A DNA stretch of 64,000 nucleotides from Gammaproteobacteria bacterium (GTDB taxonomy: Bacteria; Pseudomonadota; Gammaproteobacteria; Steroidobacterales; Foliamicaceae): NCBI GenBank assembly GCA_009845905.1, contig VXYS01000009.1, forward strand, positions 516,325 through 580,324, read 5' to 3'. The notes under the pieces were generated by a model. That model searched no databases, had not been told where the DNA came from, and was given only the letters and a program-made list of their open reading frames with translations. Both the position numbers and the translations under genes were made by a program. Below, one piece after another: positions 63,555 through 64,000 of this stretch (the stretch's first letter is position 1; every line of letters starts with the position of its first letter).

Positions 63555-64000
63555 ATGATTCGCCTTCAGGAAGTAACCATGCGCTACCGCGGCGGCGCGG
63601 AAGCATTGTCGGAGGTCAGCCTCTCCGTCGAGCCGGGCGAATTCACCTATCTGACAGGGCCTTCGGGCGCCGGCAAGACCACGCTGATCAAGCTGCTGGC
63701 GGCGATAGAGCGGCCCACCAGAGGCCAGGTGTTCGTGCTGGGCCGCAATGTCGGACGGCTGAAACGGCGGGCCGTCTGCAGTCACCGGCGTCGAATCGGC
63801 ACCGTTTACCAGAACAACCTTCTGCTGGAGGATCGAAGCGCCTTCGACAATGTCGCACTGCCGCTGCATATTTCCGGCCTGGGTCAACGCGAGGTGCGTC
63901 GCCGGACCGAAGCGGCGCTCGATTCGGTGGGGCTTCTGAAAAGCGCCCGCCGGTTCCCCAGGCTGCTGTCGCAGGGAGAGCAGCAACGACTCGGCATCGC
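63555..64000 (+). CDS. ftsE: Cell-division ATP-binding protein FtsE (3' end missing)
   Basis: The first 148 residues of an ABC ATPase matching FtsE, which with FtsX couples septum formation to peptidoglycan hydrolases. IRLQEVTMRYRGGAEALSEVSLSVEPGEF and Walker A TGPSGAGKTTLIKLL (35-42) are followed by the Q-loop VYQNNLLLEDRSAFDNVALPL. The signature reads LSQGEQQR, with Gln where Gly is usual. The gene runs off the window. In E. coli ftsY precedes ftsE next to rsmD; here ftsE is directly adjacent to rsmD. Confidence 0.88.
   Translation, partial: MIRLQEVTMRYRGGAEALSEVSLSVEPGEFTYLTGPSGAGKTTLIKLLAAIERPTRGQVFVLGRNVGRLKRRAVCSHRRRIGTVYQNNLLLEDRSAFDNVALPLHISGLGQREVRRRTEAALDSVGLLKSARRFPRLLSQGEQQRLGI

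Overview
The window is about 64 kb of GC-rich, tightly packed bacterial chromosome. Several gene orders point to a gammaproteobacterium: a Fis gene directly before purH-purD, trxA-rho facing away from an rhlB-type helicase, rsmD-coaD, an ilvB-ilvH-ilvC run and an aroQ-accB-accC start. I cannot name the genus. The outer membrane is served by three TonB-dependent receptors and there are several Tat or Sec signal peptides, so this is a free-living or host-associated heterotroph with a normal Gram-negative envelope. I saw no rRNA, tRNA, CRISPR array, integrase, transposase or prophage gene, and no gene-free stretch longer than 300 bases.

Layout. 1-6.3 kb: end of aroQ, accB-accC, fis, purH-purD and a racemase-family gene, all on +. 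6.4-13.4 kb: two TonB-dependent receptors flanking a Tat-exported flavin amine oxidase. 13.4-15.7 kb (-): a compact four-gene module of two paralogous DUF1538 membrane proteins, a PII-like protein and a CBS-domain protein. 15.8-19.9 kb: trxA-rho (-) facing rhlB-cysQ (+). 19.9-26.1 kb: a DUF1838 lipoprotein, an MFS transporter, HpaH/HpaI-type catabolic enzymes, two alpha/beta hydrolases and PPK2. 26.3-33.6 kb: an amidohydrolase, a YeiH exporter, a DUF465 protein and an Aap-type amino acid ABC transporter whose ATPase gene is inverted and separated from the rest. 33.6-42.3 kb (-): an SDR, ctaA-ctaB for heme A, a third receptor, a YbdK-type ligase and a copper-type P-ATPase. 42.5-50.6 kb: methylcrotonyl-CoA carboxylase beta, a MaoC protein, HtpX, an FAD oxidoreductase, a nitrilase-family amidase, an unknown small protein, a KDG-kinase-like enzyme and a SOUL lipoprotein. 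50.7-58.7 kb (-): ilvD-ilvB-ilvH-ilvC followed by aldehyde dehydrogenase and mannonate dehydratase. 58.8-64 kb: an MBL-fold hydrolase, mutM, ggt, coaD, rsmD and the start of ftsE.

How it works together. The core is housekeeping: fatty acid, purine and branched-chain amino acid synthesis, transcription termination, heme A, CoA and DNA repair. Between these blocks sit accessory scavenging modules: receptors with an exported amine oxidase, ABC amino acid uptake, mannonate/KDG use, and acyl-CoA and aromatic-ring-cleavage-product catabolism. Many neighbouring genes overlap by 1-4 bases (ATGA, GTGA, TGATG, TAATG), which suggests translational coupling.

The two observations I rate highest are (1) a family of roughly 100-110-base long-hairpin elements, seen three times, with perfect or near-perfect 29-30 bp arms that differ between copies around a shared core containing two mini-hairpins, one of which shows a compensatory base-pair change; and (2) the four-gene DUF1538/PII-like/CBS module, which looks like an uncharacterised nucleotide-regulated membrane system.
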